Notes: generated by a model not told the origin, from the letters alone. A DNA stretch of 64,000 nucleotides from Fulvivirga ulvae (GCF_021389975.1 NZ_CP089981.1:6914355-6978354); one strand, 5' to 3'. Shown: positions 1-9,261, numbered from the stretch's first letter. Translations and numbers: made by a program.

Positions 1-986
1 CTTATTACCTGCCTAGTACTAATATAGTATGGGTAAGAGTACCTTCAGGAGCAACCACGGGTAAAATCACCGTGAATGTCGGGGGTACTGATGGCGTATC
101 CGCAACTGATTTCACCGTGTTGCCCGGACTATGGGAAAAGATAGCACAGTTACCCCAGTCACCAAGCAGAATGGATGCCATCACTTTTTCTTACGGAAGC
201 AAAGTTTACGCAGGACTTGGGCAATTACAAACCAAAGATTTCTGGGAATACAACCCTGACTCCGACACCTGGACACAAAAGGCGGATTTCGGAGGCACAT
301 CCAGGGCTTACGCTTCAGCATTTACATTATCAGGCAAAGGTTATGTAATAGGTGGTGCAAACAATGAGTCCCCTTATAATCAACTCAGTGAAGTCTGGCA
401 ATACGACCCTTCAGCAAACACATGGACACAAAAGGCGGATTTTCCGGGAGGGCCAAAACTCCATGCTGTAGCTTTTAACATTTATGGCAAGGGGTACATT
501 ACAACAGGAAAATCAGATAATGCTTACAAAAAAGATATGTGGGAATACGACCCGGACAGTGATACCTGGACTGAAAAAGCATCAATGCCCGCCTCCGCTT
601 CCGTAAGAATATATGCTGCTGGCTTCAGTGTAAACGGAAAAGGATATGTAGGTACAGGCTTTAATGGCTCGGTAAAGCTAAAAGACTTCTGGGAATTTGA
701 CCCTGTAGCCAACTCCTGGACTCAAAAGACAGATTTTCCCGGGGATGCCAGAAATTCAGGCATTGGTTTTTCTACCGGCTCTTATGGGTATATGGGATTG
801 GGTGTTACTAACGTAGCTCAAAGTGATTTTTATCAGTACAACCCTGTGGCAAACAGTTGGACCATGAAATCTAACCTGCCGTACACCATGCAACAGGTAG
901 CCAGTACCAGCACTCCGGGTGGATATGGTTATATCATAGGAGGAAACGGCTCTGTTAGCTCTACATTCAAATATATTGAAGACTAA
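1..986 (+). CDS. Kelch-repeat protein with preceding IPT/TIG-like end (5' partial)
   Basis: The reading frame is open from base 3, ahead of the first ATG at 72, so the gene starts outside the window. The first ~35 residues look like the last strands of an IPT/TIG Ig-like domain (VPSGATTGKITVNVGG). About five Kelch repeats of ~50 residues follow, each with W-x-Y-x-P-x-S/A-x-TWT-x-KA and GKGYV-x-GG type signatures, predicting a beta-propeller. Such IPT-Kelch proteins in Bacteroidota are normally exported and bind carbohydrates or proteins at the surface; no T9SS C-terminal sorting domain is evident. Identity of the ligand cannot be told. Confidence 0.85.
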   Translation, partial: YYLPSTNIVWVRVPSGATTGKITVNVGGTDGVSATDFTVLPGLWEKIAQLPQSPSRMDAITFSYGSKVYAGLGQLQTKDFWEYNPDSDTWTQKADFGGTSRAYASAFTLSGKGYVIGGANNESPYNQLSEVWQYDPSANTWTQKADFPGGPKLHAVAFNIYGKGYITTGKSDNAYKKDMWEYDPDSDTWTEKASMPASASVRIYAAGFSVNGKGYVGTGFNGSVKLKDFWEFDPVANSWTQKTDFPGDARNSGIGFSTGSYGYMGLGVTNVAQSDFYQYNPVANSWTMKSNLPYTMQQVASTSTPGGYGYIIGGNGSVSSTFKYIED

Positions 987-1057
987 ACGATGTATAAAAT
1001 TCCCCGCACTTTAATAAACATTGTGCGGGGAGTTTCTCTCTCATAATCAAAAAAAAT

Positions 1058-1393
1058 ATGTTAAAGCTTATTCATTTACTTATGTTGACAACAGCGCTGG
1101 CCGCCTGCAGCCGAGTGGAAAATGCGCCCCTTATTTCAGCGCACAAGGGTACCTCCGGAGAAATTAAAATCATAGAGAATAATGATGGTAGCTTTGGTTA
1201 TGAGATCTGGCTTAATGGCAAGAGGAAAATTATTCAACCCACCATACCGGCAATCCACGGTCACAGAGGTTTTCTATCTGAATTAAGCGCCCGGAAAACG
1301 GCCGAACTTATGGTAAACAAAATCGAATCGGGAGAGATGCCCCCAAGCATAACCCTTGAAGAGCTTACTCAACTGGGAGCCCTTGACCAATAA
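1058..1393 (+). CDS. Small lipoprotein of unknown function
   Basis: A 111-residue protein with an N-terminal hydrophobic segment ending in a lipobox (ALAAC, Cys16), so it is probably exported and lipidated. The mature part is short, with a charged stretch and no domain I recognise. It lies between the Kelch protein and the LytS-type kinase, on the same strand. Function unknown. Confidence 0.7.
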   Translation: MLKLIHLLMLTTALAACSRVENAPLISAHKGTSGEIKIIENNDGSFGYEIWLNGKRKIIQPTIPAIHGHRGFLSELSARKTAELMVNKIESGEMPPSITLEELTQLGALDQ

Positions 1394-1447
1394 ATTTAGT
1401 AAGCCTCAGTGTATAAAGAGTGTCACTGTTTTTGGCTAATTTGTGAA

Positions 1448-3397
1448 ATGATTATCAGAAGCCTTTACTGTCTCTGCTTCACGGTTACTCTGGGAGTATC
1501 GGTTATGGCACAACATCAGGAAATTGATAGCCTATTGTCTATTGCCAATCATGCTTCCCTTGAGGGAAATACTGAAAAAGAAATTACAACTCTGATTGAT
1601 GTAAGCAGCTTATATGCTGAAAAGCAACAATACACCCAATCAATAGATATAGCAAGGGATGGACTAGTGAAAACCGCCCGGCTTATGGATCAATCATCCG
1701 AAAATTTATCAGCGTTAAAGCTCAAGGCTAAGTTATTAGGCCGGCTTGGTTATGCTTTTTACAACATCAGCACTTATGATAGCGCCCAATATTATTACCT
1801 GCAATCCCTATCCGTCTCGCAACTGTTGAAAGATACACTCTCAATGGGGTTAACCTATAATTCTCTCTCGATAACATCAAGTAGGTTAGGACAGACTGAG
1901 GAAGCGCTCAAACTACTGCTTCAAGCTGCGGAAATGCTTGAAAGTATAGACGAAAAGAAGAAGCTTTCTGCCATTTATAATAACATTGGGAATATTCTGA
2001 GTAATCCTCTGGGTGAATATGAGAGGGCAAGAAGATATTTTCAAAAGGCCAATGCCATGAATAATGATGAAAAATTTATGGCATCCAGATACAATAACAT
2101 TGCTATGACGTTTGACTATAAAACAGAAAGAGATTCGGCGCTGTTTTACCTGCTCAAAGCCGAAAAGCTTCACAGGAAAAACAACAACCAAAGAAATCTT
2201 GTAGAGTGCCTGAATAACATTTCAAACTTGTATGCTACCCATAATGAGCATTTCAAAGCAAGGGAATATCTGCTGGAAGCAGAAACTATAGGCAAGCTCA
2301 TTGGATACCAGCATAACCTAAGCGATACCTATTTTAATCTATCAAACAATGCCATGGCCCTTAAAAACTTTAGGAAAGCGCTTGTCTATGCCCGAGAATC
2401 TTTAAAGCTGGCACAAACCCTGAAGCTAACCCCCAGTATTAAAGACTCTTATTGGCAAATGGGAGATGTATATAAAAATTTAGGTAATGCAGATTCGGCT
2501 TACAGCTACATGTTAAAATTCCACATGCTCAACGACAGTATTTTTCGTGAACAAAACAAAGAGCGTATTGCATCAATGGAGCGACAATATCAGACCGAAA
2601 AAAAGGAACAGCAAATCAACAGCCTCCGGCAAGAGGCTTCAATCAACCAACTGGAAATTAAACAAAAAAATATGTGGTTAATCGGATCAGCCATAACTTC
2701 AGTTTTACTGCTGGTGGCTGGCAGTACCTATATCGGCCAACGTAAGTTGCGCTTTAAACAACAGACCCTCACCTTGGAGCAGAAGCTGCTCCGCACACAA
2801 ATGAATCCACATTTCCTGTTCAACTCGCTCATGTGTATCCAGCATTTTATTTATCAAAACAACCCGGCTGAGGCGGGGAAGTACCTGTCTAAATACGCCC
2901 GGCTAATGCGGTTGATACTGGAAAATTCGCGATTGGATTTTGTGCCAATTCACAAGGAGGTGGAAGCTTTACAGTATTACTTTGAATTACAACGCCTCCG
3001 GTTTAAAAACAAGTTTGAGTATAACATCACGGTAGACCCGGAAATTACTGAAGACGTTATGATCCCTCCCATGTTTGCCCAGCCCTTCATCGAAAACTCC
3101 CTGGAGCATGGCATTTTACAAAAAAGTGAGAAAGGAATAGTCAATGTGAAATTTGAAATGAGTGATAACAGGATTCATTTCAGTGTAACAGACAACGGAG
3201 TAGGTATTAAAGCTTCCGGTCAGCATAATACAGGTGATCACCAGTCACTAGCCACAAAAATTACCCGTGAACGCCTCAACAACCTGTACAAAGGCAAAAG
3301 CACGCTTGCTTCGATGAAAATCAGTGAACTCCGGGATGATAATGATTTTATTACCGGAACACAAGCCTCATTTTATATACCCTATAGTTTAGCATAA
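1448..3397 (+). CDS. TPR sensor histidine kinase, LytS type
   Basis: I chose the ATG at 1448 over the in-frame one at 1409 because it places a clean signal peptide (residues 1-22, ending VMAQ) at the N terminus. Residues ~50-340 form TPR helices (YNSLSITSSRLGQ, YNNIGNIL and similar), followed by a coiled coil and one TM segment (~408-428). The kinase part is of the His_kinase (LytS/YehU) family: QMNPHFLFNSL carries the phosphorylated His at ~455, FIENSLEHGI is the N box (~547) and DNGVGI the G1 box (~582). The periplasmic TPR probably senses a ligand or protein and signals to the LytTR regulator directly downstream; the genes overlap in TAATG, so they are translationally coupled. Confidence 0.9.
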   Translation: MIIRSLYCLCFTVTLGVSVMAQHQEIDSLLSIANHASLEGNTEKEITTLIDVSSLYAEKQQYTQSIDIARDGLVKTARLMDQSSENLSALKLKAKLLGRLGYAFYNISTYDSAQYYYLQSLSVSQLLKDTLSMGLTYNSLSITSSRLGQTEEALKLLLQAAEMLESIDEKKKLSAIYNNIGNILSNPLGEYERARRYFQKANAMNNDEKFMASRYNNIAMTFDYKTERDSALFYLLKAEKLHRKNNNQRNLVECLNNISNLYATHNEHFKAREYLLEAETIGKLIGYQHNLSDTYFNLSNNAMALKNFRKALVYARESLKLAQTLKLTPSIKDSYWQMGDVYKNLGNADSAYSYMLKFHMLNDSIFREQNKERIASMERQYQTEKKEQQINSLRQEASINQLEIKQKNMWLIGSAITSVLLLVAGSTYIGQRKLRFKQQTLTLEQKLLRTQMNPHFLFNSLMCIQHFIYQNNPAEAGKYLSKYARLMRLILENSRLDFVPIHKEVEALQYYFELQRLRFKNKFEYNITVDPEITEDVMIPPMFAQPFIENSLEHGILQKSEKGIVNVKFEMSDNRIHFSVTDNGVGIKASGQHNTGDHQSLATKITRERLNNLYKGKSTLASMKISELRDDNDFITGTQASFYIPYSLA

Positions 3398-4140
3398 TGC
3401 GAGCAATTATAATTGACGATGAAGAAAATATCCGTATCACCATACGCAATATGCTGCATGTGCACTGTCCGGAAATAAAGGTAGTAGCAGAAGCGGAGGG
3501 TGTTAATTCGGCGGTAATGCAAATAGAAAGGTATATGCCTGATCTTGTATTTCTGGATGTAAATATCCAGGGAGGCACCGGCTTTGACCTGCTCAAGCTT
3601 GTAAACCATACGGCCTTTAAGCTGATCTTTATTACAGCATACGATGAATTTGCCCTCAGAGCTTTTAAATATAGCGCTGTGGATTACCTGCTAAAGCCTA
3701 TTGACCCGGAAGAACTTGAAGCAGCTGTAAGTAAAGCAATAGATGCACATAGTATCAATGATCAGCGACACCAGTTCTCACTTTTGCTCAATTCATATAA
3801 ACATACAGCTTCCTCGCCACAAAAGATCATTTTAAAAACAACAGAAAGTATCCACTTGGTGTCCATTCCTGACATTATACGGTGTGAAGCTCAGGGTAAT
3901 TATACACAGTTTTCGCTGACTCATAACAGGAAAATATTGGTCTCAAAAACATTAAAGGAGTATGATGAGTTGCTATCTGATCACAACTTCTTCAGGGTGC
4001 ACCACTCGCACTTAATCAATATCGAGTTTATAGAGCGGATAGATAAGCGCGAAGGAGGTTATGTTGTGTTGGAAGACCACTCCGAGATCCCTATATCCGT
4101 CCGCAAGCGCGATCAACTTTTTAAAATTTTAAAAATATAA
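3397..4140 (+). CDS. LytTR-family response regulator
   Basis: 247 residues. An N-terminal CheY-like receiver has the phospho-acceptor Asp in LVFLDVN (~residue 54), the acidic DDEE cluster near the N terminus and the conserved Lys in LLKPID (~104). A LytTR DNA-binding domain covers ~140-247, with the typical NFFRVHHSHLINIEFIE core and the terminal SVRKRD. It is the cognate partner of the kinase upstream, overlapping it by one base. LytTR proteins bind DNA through beta strands and commonly control surface or exopolysaccharide genes; the target here is not visible. Confidence 0.93.
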   Translation: MRAIIIDDEENIRITIRNMLHVHCPEIKVVAEAEGVNSAVMQIERYMPDLVFLDVNIQGGTGFDLLKLVNHTAFKLIFITAYDEFALRAFKYSAVDYLLKPIDPEELEAAVSKAIDAHSINDQRHQFSLLLNSYKHTASSPQKIILKTTESIHLVSIPDIIRCEAQGNYTQFSLTHNRKILVSKTLKEYDELLSDHNFFRVHHSHLINIEFIERIDKREGGYVVLEDHSEIPISVRKRDQLFKILKI

Positions 4141-4202
4141 AGGAGAAGGAGGAAACTATACAATACGAAACCCGATATTTCCGGCTTCTTTAGGGTGTAT
4201 AA

Positions 4203-4426
4203 CCCTCTCCGACGCGGAGATGGAGTTTTGACTTTGCTAATTATTCGGTTGATTAACATATGATATCACACTCAAAAAATGGCATGAACTACGCCCAAAA
4301 CCGTCATTCCTGAATTTTCGTACGTGAACGTATTCTATGCAGGAATTTAATGAAAATATCAGGAATCTCCCCGATCCAGGGCAGTGCCCAAACATTCTGT
4401 AGCACATTTAATCAGGGGATTCCAAA
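4203..4426. repeat. Dispersed repeat, copy 1
   Basis: About 224 bp that recur almost unchanged at 5553-5778 in the same orientation; the differences are a few substitutions and a 2-bp indel near GATTAACATATG/GATTTTAACGTATG. The two copies flank the MORN-like gene at 4516-5427. The rest of the 4141-4515 gap shows no gene. Confidence 0.9.
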
Positions 4427-4455
4427 GCTCCGCTTCGCTGCGTTTGGAATGACGG
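4301..4455. repeat. MITE-like element with perfect 10-bp terminal inverted repeats
   Basis: CCGTCATTCC at 4301-4310 is exactly inverted as GGAATGACGG at 4446-4455, enclosing about 135 bp without a gene. The right end also contains a smaller hairpin (TCCAAAGC...GTTTGGA). The element overlaps the right part of the longer repeat; the second copy (5553-5778) stops before this right end and is therefore incomplete. Confidence 0.6.
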
Positions 4456-4515
4456 GTAGAAACTCCCGCTGTATTTTCACAAGCATGTATCAGTTTATTC
4501 AAGCACAAAATAACC

Positions 4516-5427
4516 CTACGGAGTTACTACATTTAAATCCAGTGAAAACTGATATCTGTTAAACGAATCAGGATTATATAGGACTTTAGAGACAATCTGT
4601 AACTTCTTGTTACTTTCAGCATCCAGCCACACCCAATCATTAGGGATTTCGCTTAGAACTTGTTCCACTTGCTCTTTAAATTTCTCGTCACCATGGGCAT
4701 GAATAAATTTATAAGTACCATTTTGATCTACTTCATAAACTACTTCTGAGGACTTGGATATGGGAGATTTCATTTTTATCTCAAACTGAAGTGTATGGTA
4801 GCTGTTATAAAATCTCTCCGGCCCTCCTAAAAAGGCTAAAAAATCATTATCCTCCTCTCGCAAACGGTTCAGAACAAACTCCTTTGAGGAGTGATCAAAT
4901 TGATGAATCAAATAGCCTGATCTTGAATAATAACTCCATACACCCACCTTTTTATCTTCACTGTACTTACCAGAACACACAATTTGCTGCCCGGTGGAAT
5001 CAAACGCTACAATGAACCCATCCTTACCACTGATCGCCGAAGTTCTCTTCTCGGCTCCAAGCAAAGTTTGTAAGCTCTTACCATTACTTAATCCCGGATA
5101 ATAATACCTCCAGTTTCCTTCTCTCTTCCCATTCCTATACTCGCCAGCTGATTTCAGAAAATTACTTGGGTTTGAATAATAAAAAGTCAGCCAGACACCA
5201 TCCTTTATTCCATACTTATAATAACCATACTCAATGAGAAACTGATTATTCAAAATATCTTTAAAAGTGGTTAGCGACTCTCCATACTTCATATTTTTAT
5301 CAGCCTTTAGCACGTAATACTCCTGGGTAATTCCCCCCTTATTCTTCTTCTTTTTCGTCAGCTCTTGAGCATAAGATATTTCAGCTACAAAGCACAATAA
5401 CAGTAAACAAACCAACCTATATTTCAT
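4516..5427 (-). CDS. Secreted MORN-repeat-like protein
   Basis: About 303 residues from the ATG at 5427 (an alternative ATG lies at 5436); both give a signal peptide ending ISYAQ. The middle contains repeated G-x-Y-R/S-x-G/D-x-K-x-G-x-W-x-YY units (GEYRNGKREGNWRYYYPG, GKYSEDKKVGVWSYYS), typical of the YwqK/MORN antitoxin-like proteins common in Bacteroidota. The role of exported members is unknown. It stands alone on the minus strand between two copies of a 225-bp repeat. A TATATTTG promoter core sits just upstream, so the mRNA leader must be very short. Confidence 0.65.
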   Translation of the reverse strand: MKYRLVCLLLLCFVAEISYAQELTKKKKNKGGITQEYYVLKADKNMKYGESLTTFKDILNNQFLIEYGYYKYGIKDGVWLTFYYSNPSNFLKSAGEYRNGKREGNWRYYYPGLSNGKSLQTLLGAEKRTSAISGKDGFIVAFDSTGQQIVCSGKYSEDKKVGVWSYYSRSGYLIHQFDHSSKEFVLNRLREEDNDFLAFLGGPERFYNSYHTLQFEIKMKSPISKSSEVVYEVDQNGTYKFIHAHGDEKFKEQVEQVLSEIPNDWVWLDAESNKKLQIVSKVLYNPDSFNRYQFSLDLNVVTP

Positions 5428-5446
5428 TAGAATCATTTTTATGCGG

Positions 5447-5454
5447 CAAATATA
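5447..5454 (-). promoter_or_regulatory. Candidate TAnnTTTG promoter core
   Basis: On the minus strand this reads TATATTTG, matching the Bacteroidota -7 consensus TAnnTTTG, 20-27 bases upstream of the ATG at 5427. I do not see a well-spaced -33 TTTG. Confidence 0.4.
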
Positions 5455-5552
5455 ATAATTTGACATACAAGTGGTCCATTAAACATTCTGACATACCATC
5501 ACTCAACAGTGCTGCTAATTTTGCCCCTTGTAGTTTAGCCTTGGGCAGAATG

Positions 5553-5778
5553 CCCCCTCCGACGCGGAGATGGAGTTTTGACTTTGCTAATTATTCGGTT
5601 GATTTTAACGTATGATATCACACTCAAAAAATGGCATGAACTACGCCCAAAACCGTCATTCCTGAATTTTCGCACGTGAACGTATTCTATGCAGGAATTT
5701 AATGAAAATATCAGGAATCTCCCCGATCCGGGGCAGTGCCCAAACATTCTGTAGCACATTTAATCAGGGGATTCCAAA
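5553..5778. repeat. Dispersed repeat, copy 2
   Basis: Direct repeat of 4203-4426, about 95% identical by eye. It ends at GGGGATTCCAAA, after which the copies diverge. It lacks the right-hand GGAATGACGG end of copy 1. The remainder of the 5428-5963 gap holds the promoter core at 5447 and a hairpin at 5807; no gene is seen. Confidence 0.9.
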
Positions 5779-5806
5779 TCTAATTGTTTTGCTATATTAA
5801 TAGTAC

Positions 5807-5841
5807 AAAAAGTGCCTTAATAAATAATTAAAGCACTTTTT
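5807..5841. terminator. Bidirectional terminator-like hairpin
   Basis: AAAAAGTGC at 5807-5815 pairs perfectly with GCACTTTTT at 5833-5841, and the inner TTAAT/ATTAA can extend the stem. The A-run and T-run on the two sides make it terminator-like for both strands. It lies between the repeat and the recombinase gene. Confidence 0.55.
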
Positions 5842-5963
5842 CGCAACATAAATATATATGTTAGCGTTGGTTTAAATGTTAAAATCATAGCAAAAAAGTA
5901 GCAAAGTGTTGAGGGGGTAGAGCTATGGATTCTAGCATTTCATAAACCAGTTAATTAAAGTCC

Positions 5964-7241
5964 ATGGCAACAATTTCAGTTATACTCGATACAAGAAACA
6001 AGAAAGCAAAAAAGTTTCCGATAGTAATAAGGCTGTCTCACAAGGGAATTCCTAAGATGATACCATTAGGCTACAAGACCTCTTTTGAAGATTGGAACAA
6101 TGAAAAACAGAGGGTAAAAAAATCCTATCCAAACTCCACTAGGGTTAATGCTCAGATAACCTCAAAGTTCAGTGCTGCTGAAAGCTTAATTGCAATGTAT
6201 GACTTTAACTTGAAGGACATGTCTGTTTATCAGCTAGCCGAGATTATAAAAAAAGAGATCAACGAAACTAGTACAAGAAACTTTCCTATTAACGAGATAA
6301 GACGAACTACTCTAAAAGAATATGGTAAAAAGGTAGCTAAAGTATATCGAGAGGCGAAAAGATTCGGAATGGCCAAGGGAATGGAGTCGGCAATCAACGT
6401 ATTTACGAGATACGCCGGCGATGTCTATTTAAAAGATATAGATGAAACTATGTTGATGGCTTATGAAGCTCACTGCAAAGGGCGAGGAGTAAAAATTAAT
6501 GGTTATGGTGTCCAACTTCGTTATATAAGACGAATCTATAATTTGGCAATCAAAGACAAAAGCGTCGAAGTCACCAGAAATGATTACCCGTTTGGACCTA
6601 CTGGTTACTCTATTCAGAACGCAAGAACGCAGAAAAGAGCAATACCGATTGAATACATACGGCAAATTGCCAAACTTCCTTACGAGGAAGGCACAACTAA
6701 GTGGCATACTCGTAACTATATTTTGTTCTCTTTTTTCTGTAGAGGAATGAATTTTGTTGACATAGCTTTTTTGACAAGGGACAAAATAGTTGATGGCCGG
6801 CTAATGTATATGCGTACTAAAACCAAAAGTAGAAAGAATACGAAAACATTAAACGTAAAACTTCCAAAAGAGGCTTTGGAAATTTTATCATATTATTTAA
6901 AAGAAGAACGGCCTGGAAATCTAGTCTTCCCTATACTTGAAAAATTCATTCATCTTGAGGCAAGTTTGGTGTACGAAATCTATAATAATCGGCGTGCTAC
7001 ATTTAATAAGCGTCTTAACAGAATCGGAGAGGATGTTAAGTTACCACTAAAGCTTACAAGTTATGTAATAAGACACACATTCGCTACTGGAAGCTTAAAA
7101 AGTGGTATTTCAACAAATGTCATTGGTGATATGCTCGGCCATACTGATTACGTCTCTACAGAAGCGTATCTGGCTGATCTGGAAAATGAAGTTCTTGATA
7201 AAGCAGCGGATTCCGTTTTCTCTCTCATACCTAGTGAGTGA
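5964..7241 (+). CDS. Tyrosine recombinase / integrase
   Basis: 425 residues, the usual size of Bacteroidota tyrosine-type integrases. An N-terminal arm-binding region (ILDTRNKKAKKFPIVIRLSHKG) is followed by a SAM-like core-binding domain (~110-215) and the catalytic domain. Catalytic residues visible: Arg in FFCRGMNF (~258), a Lys in KTKSRKN, Arg in SYVIRHTFATG (~370), His in LGHTDY (~392) and Tyr in EAYLAD (~402). The usual first box-II His is Ser, as is common in this Bacteroidota subfamily (SYV-x-RHS/TxAT). It probably inserts or excises a mobile element; the gene sits at the left edge of the accessory region. No attachment site could be fixed. Confidence 0.92.
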   Translation: MATISVILDTRNKKAKKFPIVIRLSHKGIPKMIPLGYKTSFEDWNNEKQRVKKSYPNSTRVNAQITSKFSAAESLIAMYDFNLKDMSVYQLAEIIKKEINETSTRNFPINEIRRTTLKEYGKKVAKVYREAKRFGMAKGMESAINVFTRYAGDVYLKDIDETMLMAYEAHCKGRGVKINGYGVQLRYIRRIYNLAIKDKSVEVTRNDYPFGPTGYSIQNARTQKRAIPIEYIRQIAKLPYEEGTTKWHTRNYILFSFFCRGMNFVDIAFLTRDKIVDGRLMYMRTKTKSRKNTKTLNVKLPKEALEILSYYLKEERPGNLVFPILEKFIHLEASLVYEIYNNRRATFNKRLNRIGEDVKLPLKLTSYVIRHTFATGSLKSGISTNVIGDMLGHTDYVSTEAYLADLENEVLDKAADSVFSLIPSE

Positions 7242-7258
7242 AGACATCTCTATAAAAA

Positions 7259-7290
7259 TAAAGGGTGTCAACAATTTAACACCCTTTTTT
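7259..7290 (+). terminator. Rho-independent terminator after the integrase
   Basis: AGGGTGT at 7262-7268 pairs with ACACCCT at 7279-7285 and is followed by a T-run (CTTTTTT), 20 bases after the integrase stop codon. Confidence 0.75.
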
Positions 7291-7324
7291 CTGTAAAAAC
7301 TGCCAATCAATACACTTTAAAAAA

Positions 7325-7405
7325 ATAGATATACCATACGAGAATGCTTGTAGGCGTGGTCTTCCATTTGTTTCTAAAGAGGAAGATTTCTGCGAGGTTG
7401 GGTGA
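7325..7405 (+). pseudogene. Broken 3' fragment of a YunG-like gene
   Basis: An open stretch encodes IDIPYENACRRGLPFVSKEE and six more codons to a TGA. It corresponds to the C terminus of the intact gene at 23098-23520 (IDIPYEQARARGLPFVSRRA...). Nucleotide similarity continues past the stop into AAAAAATCAAGAATGGCAT (intact locus: AAAAAATCAAGAATGACAA). The 5' three quarters of the gene are absent; the integrase terminator lies there instead. Confidence 0.75.
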
Positions 7406-7446
7406 ATTATAAATATAAAAAAAATCAAGAATGGCATTAAAAAAGA

Positions 7447-7492
7447 GGCATAACAAGTCATGTTAAGCCTTCTAAACACAACTTGTTATGCC
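7447..7492. repeat. 12-bp inverted repeat (attC-like palindrome?)
   Basis: GGCATAACAAGT (7447-7458) is exactly inverted as ACTTGTTATGCC (7481-7492) with a 22-base loop and no T-run, so it is not a classical terminator. It directly follows the gene fragment. The rest of the 7242-7674 gap shows nothing else. Confidence 0.6.
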
Positions 7493-7674
7493 CACTTAGG
7501 GTACCGCTTTAGTGCTCTTTCAGCCTATAATTCTACCCGTCTCTTTTTTACTTGCTCTGTGATTCCTCAAAATATCTCAACTATGAGCTAAGCATGATCG
7601 CTAAATAGCAAAGGTGATTAAAAAAAAGTATAAACTAGCGGAAGATTGTTTCAACGGCTGATCTGCCGTTTCAT

Positions 7675-8328
7675 TTAACCGTTTTGATTTCTACCTATTA
7701 TAACCTGCCTGGTACCTCTGGGTGTTCCCACAATAATTCCTGAAGGTTTCTGAATTCGAATATCAGTTGTCTCTATGTCGAATCGTAGTTGAGCTGGCAC
7801 GAGTGCCTTGCAAGGGTCATAATCGCTTAGATCTACTAAATTTAGCCTATAGTAAGGTGGAATACTTTTGAGAATTGAGCCGTCCCATTCTAAAGCAAAT
7901 GAATGAGGAAAGCAGCCACCACTGTAATTAATATCAATAATTAATTGGCCTGTTAGTTCATCAAAAGATGCTCCTCGCAACACAACGGTGTTGGCTTGTT
8001 CAGTTGTGAAGTTCTCTACTTTTTTGACCTTCAGCAGAGTCGTTTCGTAATCCCTGTGTTCTGGGTCAGGACTTGATTGAGTGATTCTTAATCCGTTAGC
8101 ACTTTCATTTCCTGTCCACGGTGCTTCCGTAGAAAATGGGATCATCATATCAACGCCATAGACCGTTGTGGGGATTACCTCAAGTGTATAGCCCCAGAGT
8201 CCATCTTCAGGCTCTTTTATATAAATATGTTCTTTTAGCTTAGCATTCAAATTGGTTCTTGAAAGTAGCCCAGAAACAACAACTTTTTTATCAGTTGTAA
8301 TGTCAATTTGTTGGATGTACGCTCTCAT
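7675..8328 (-). CDS. Protein of unknown function
   Basis: 217 residues, no signal peptide or TM segment. The C-terminal half has the pattern SGGCFPHSFALEWDG...LVDLSDYDPCKALVP...LRFDIE, which resembles the C-terminal beta region of small Bacteroidota proteins (C-x-x-H-x-F ... D-x-C-x-A ... L-x-F-D), but I cannot name a family. It is separated from the next minus-strand gene by ~120 bases and may be independently transcribed. Confidence 0.6.
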   Translation of the reverse strand: MRAYIQQIDITTDKKVVVSGLLSRTNLNAKLKEHIYIKEPEDGLWGYTLEVIPTTVYGVDMMIPFSTEAPWTGNESANGLRITQSSPDPEHRDYETTLLKVKKVENFTTEQANTVVLRGASFDELTGQLIIDINYSGGCFPHSFALEWDGSILKSIPPYYRLNLVDLSDYDPCKALVPAQLRFDIETTDIRIQKPSGIIVGTPRGTRQVIIGRNQNG

Positions 8329-8445
8329 TTTTTTCTTATTTATGATGGATTATATGTTGCAACATTAAGTATTAGCTAAAAGTGAATTGCAGATTATTAA
8401 GTTATATATCGTATGAATTCGAGAAGTAGATGATCATTTCTTTGA

Positions 8446-9261
8446 TCAGTCACTTTTAAATTTATAGCCAAGGCCAAACGAGATCCAAGGCTCACCCTGA
8501 TAAAACCAATCTCTTTTTTTGTCTATCATTGCATCAAATCCAGTAAAGGCACCAATGTTTACTTTTCCGAGAGTAATCAATACCCCCCCCTGGTAATAGG
8601 TCACTGCAAATGCATCTTCCTTTTCAGAAAGGGTTCCATCAGGATTTTCCTTAAAATATTGGGCTGTTCCAACACCAAATCCATAGGGAATAAATGAAAG
8701 AAAGTTTTGACGTAATGGATTTTTGCCAAGCTTTATCCGAAGACCGAAATTGTAGCTTAAGGTAAATTCGCCTCCCAATGTCCAGCCTTCGGTTTTTTTT
8801 GCGGGTCTAAGCCTAAATGGTTGTACAAGAGGAGTACCGACTATGTCTGAGTGCAAAAGTGTTTTCCCAAGAGGTTTAATTTGATCTTTTTTTATCGCGA
8901 AATAGTAATTGTATGCATTAGTGGAGTCGTTTTTCAATTGAGTTGAATCGTAACGCACGACTGTGATAGCCTTTGAACTATCCTTCGGGATTAAAATTTT
9001 GGCTTTTGGAAGTATTCTAATAATAAGGTAACCATTTTCGTCTTGACTTATTACTTTGTAATCTAGTTTTCTCTTATCAGCATTTATAACAACTGTATCA
9101 TTGTAGATTTTATTTTGATCTACATCCATTAAACGTATTGCAGTTAAATCTACTCTGGTTCTGTATACATTCGGGTTAAAAAGTATAGCTTTAAGACTTT
9201 GACCGAATAAATGAACCGGTAGCAGAAGGCCCACTAAAATAATTATAGTCTTTATTCTCAT
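8446..9261 (-). CDS. Exported beta-rich protein of unknown function
   Basis: I set the start at the ATG at 9261 because it gives a signal peptide (MRIKTIIILVGLLLPVHLFGQ without its last residue is typical). About 271 residues. The C-terminal ~120 residues alternate polar and aromatic residues (LGGEFTLSYNFGLRIKLGK, YQGGVLITLGKVNIGAFTG) and end GLGYKFKSD, as in small outer-membrane beta-barrels. No close family recognised. Confidence 0.6.
   Translation of the reverse strand: MRIKTIIILVGLLLPVHLFGQSLKAILFNPNVYRTRVDLTAIRLMDVDQNKIYNDTVVINADKRKLDYKVISQDENGYLIIRILPKAKILIPKDSSKAITVVRYDSTQLKNDSTNAYNYYFAIKKDQIKPLGKTLLHSDIVGTPLVQPFRLRPAKKTEGWTLGGEFTLSYNFGLRIKLGKNPLRQNFLSFIPYGFGVGTAQYFKENPDGTLSEKEDAFAVTYYQGGVLITLGKVNIGAFTGFDAMIDKKRDWFYQGEPWISFGLGYKFKSD

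Noticed and set aside
240..980. Short repeats as a CRISPR array
   Set aside because: They are coding Kelch repeats of ~50 codons with diverged DNA sequence.
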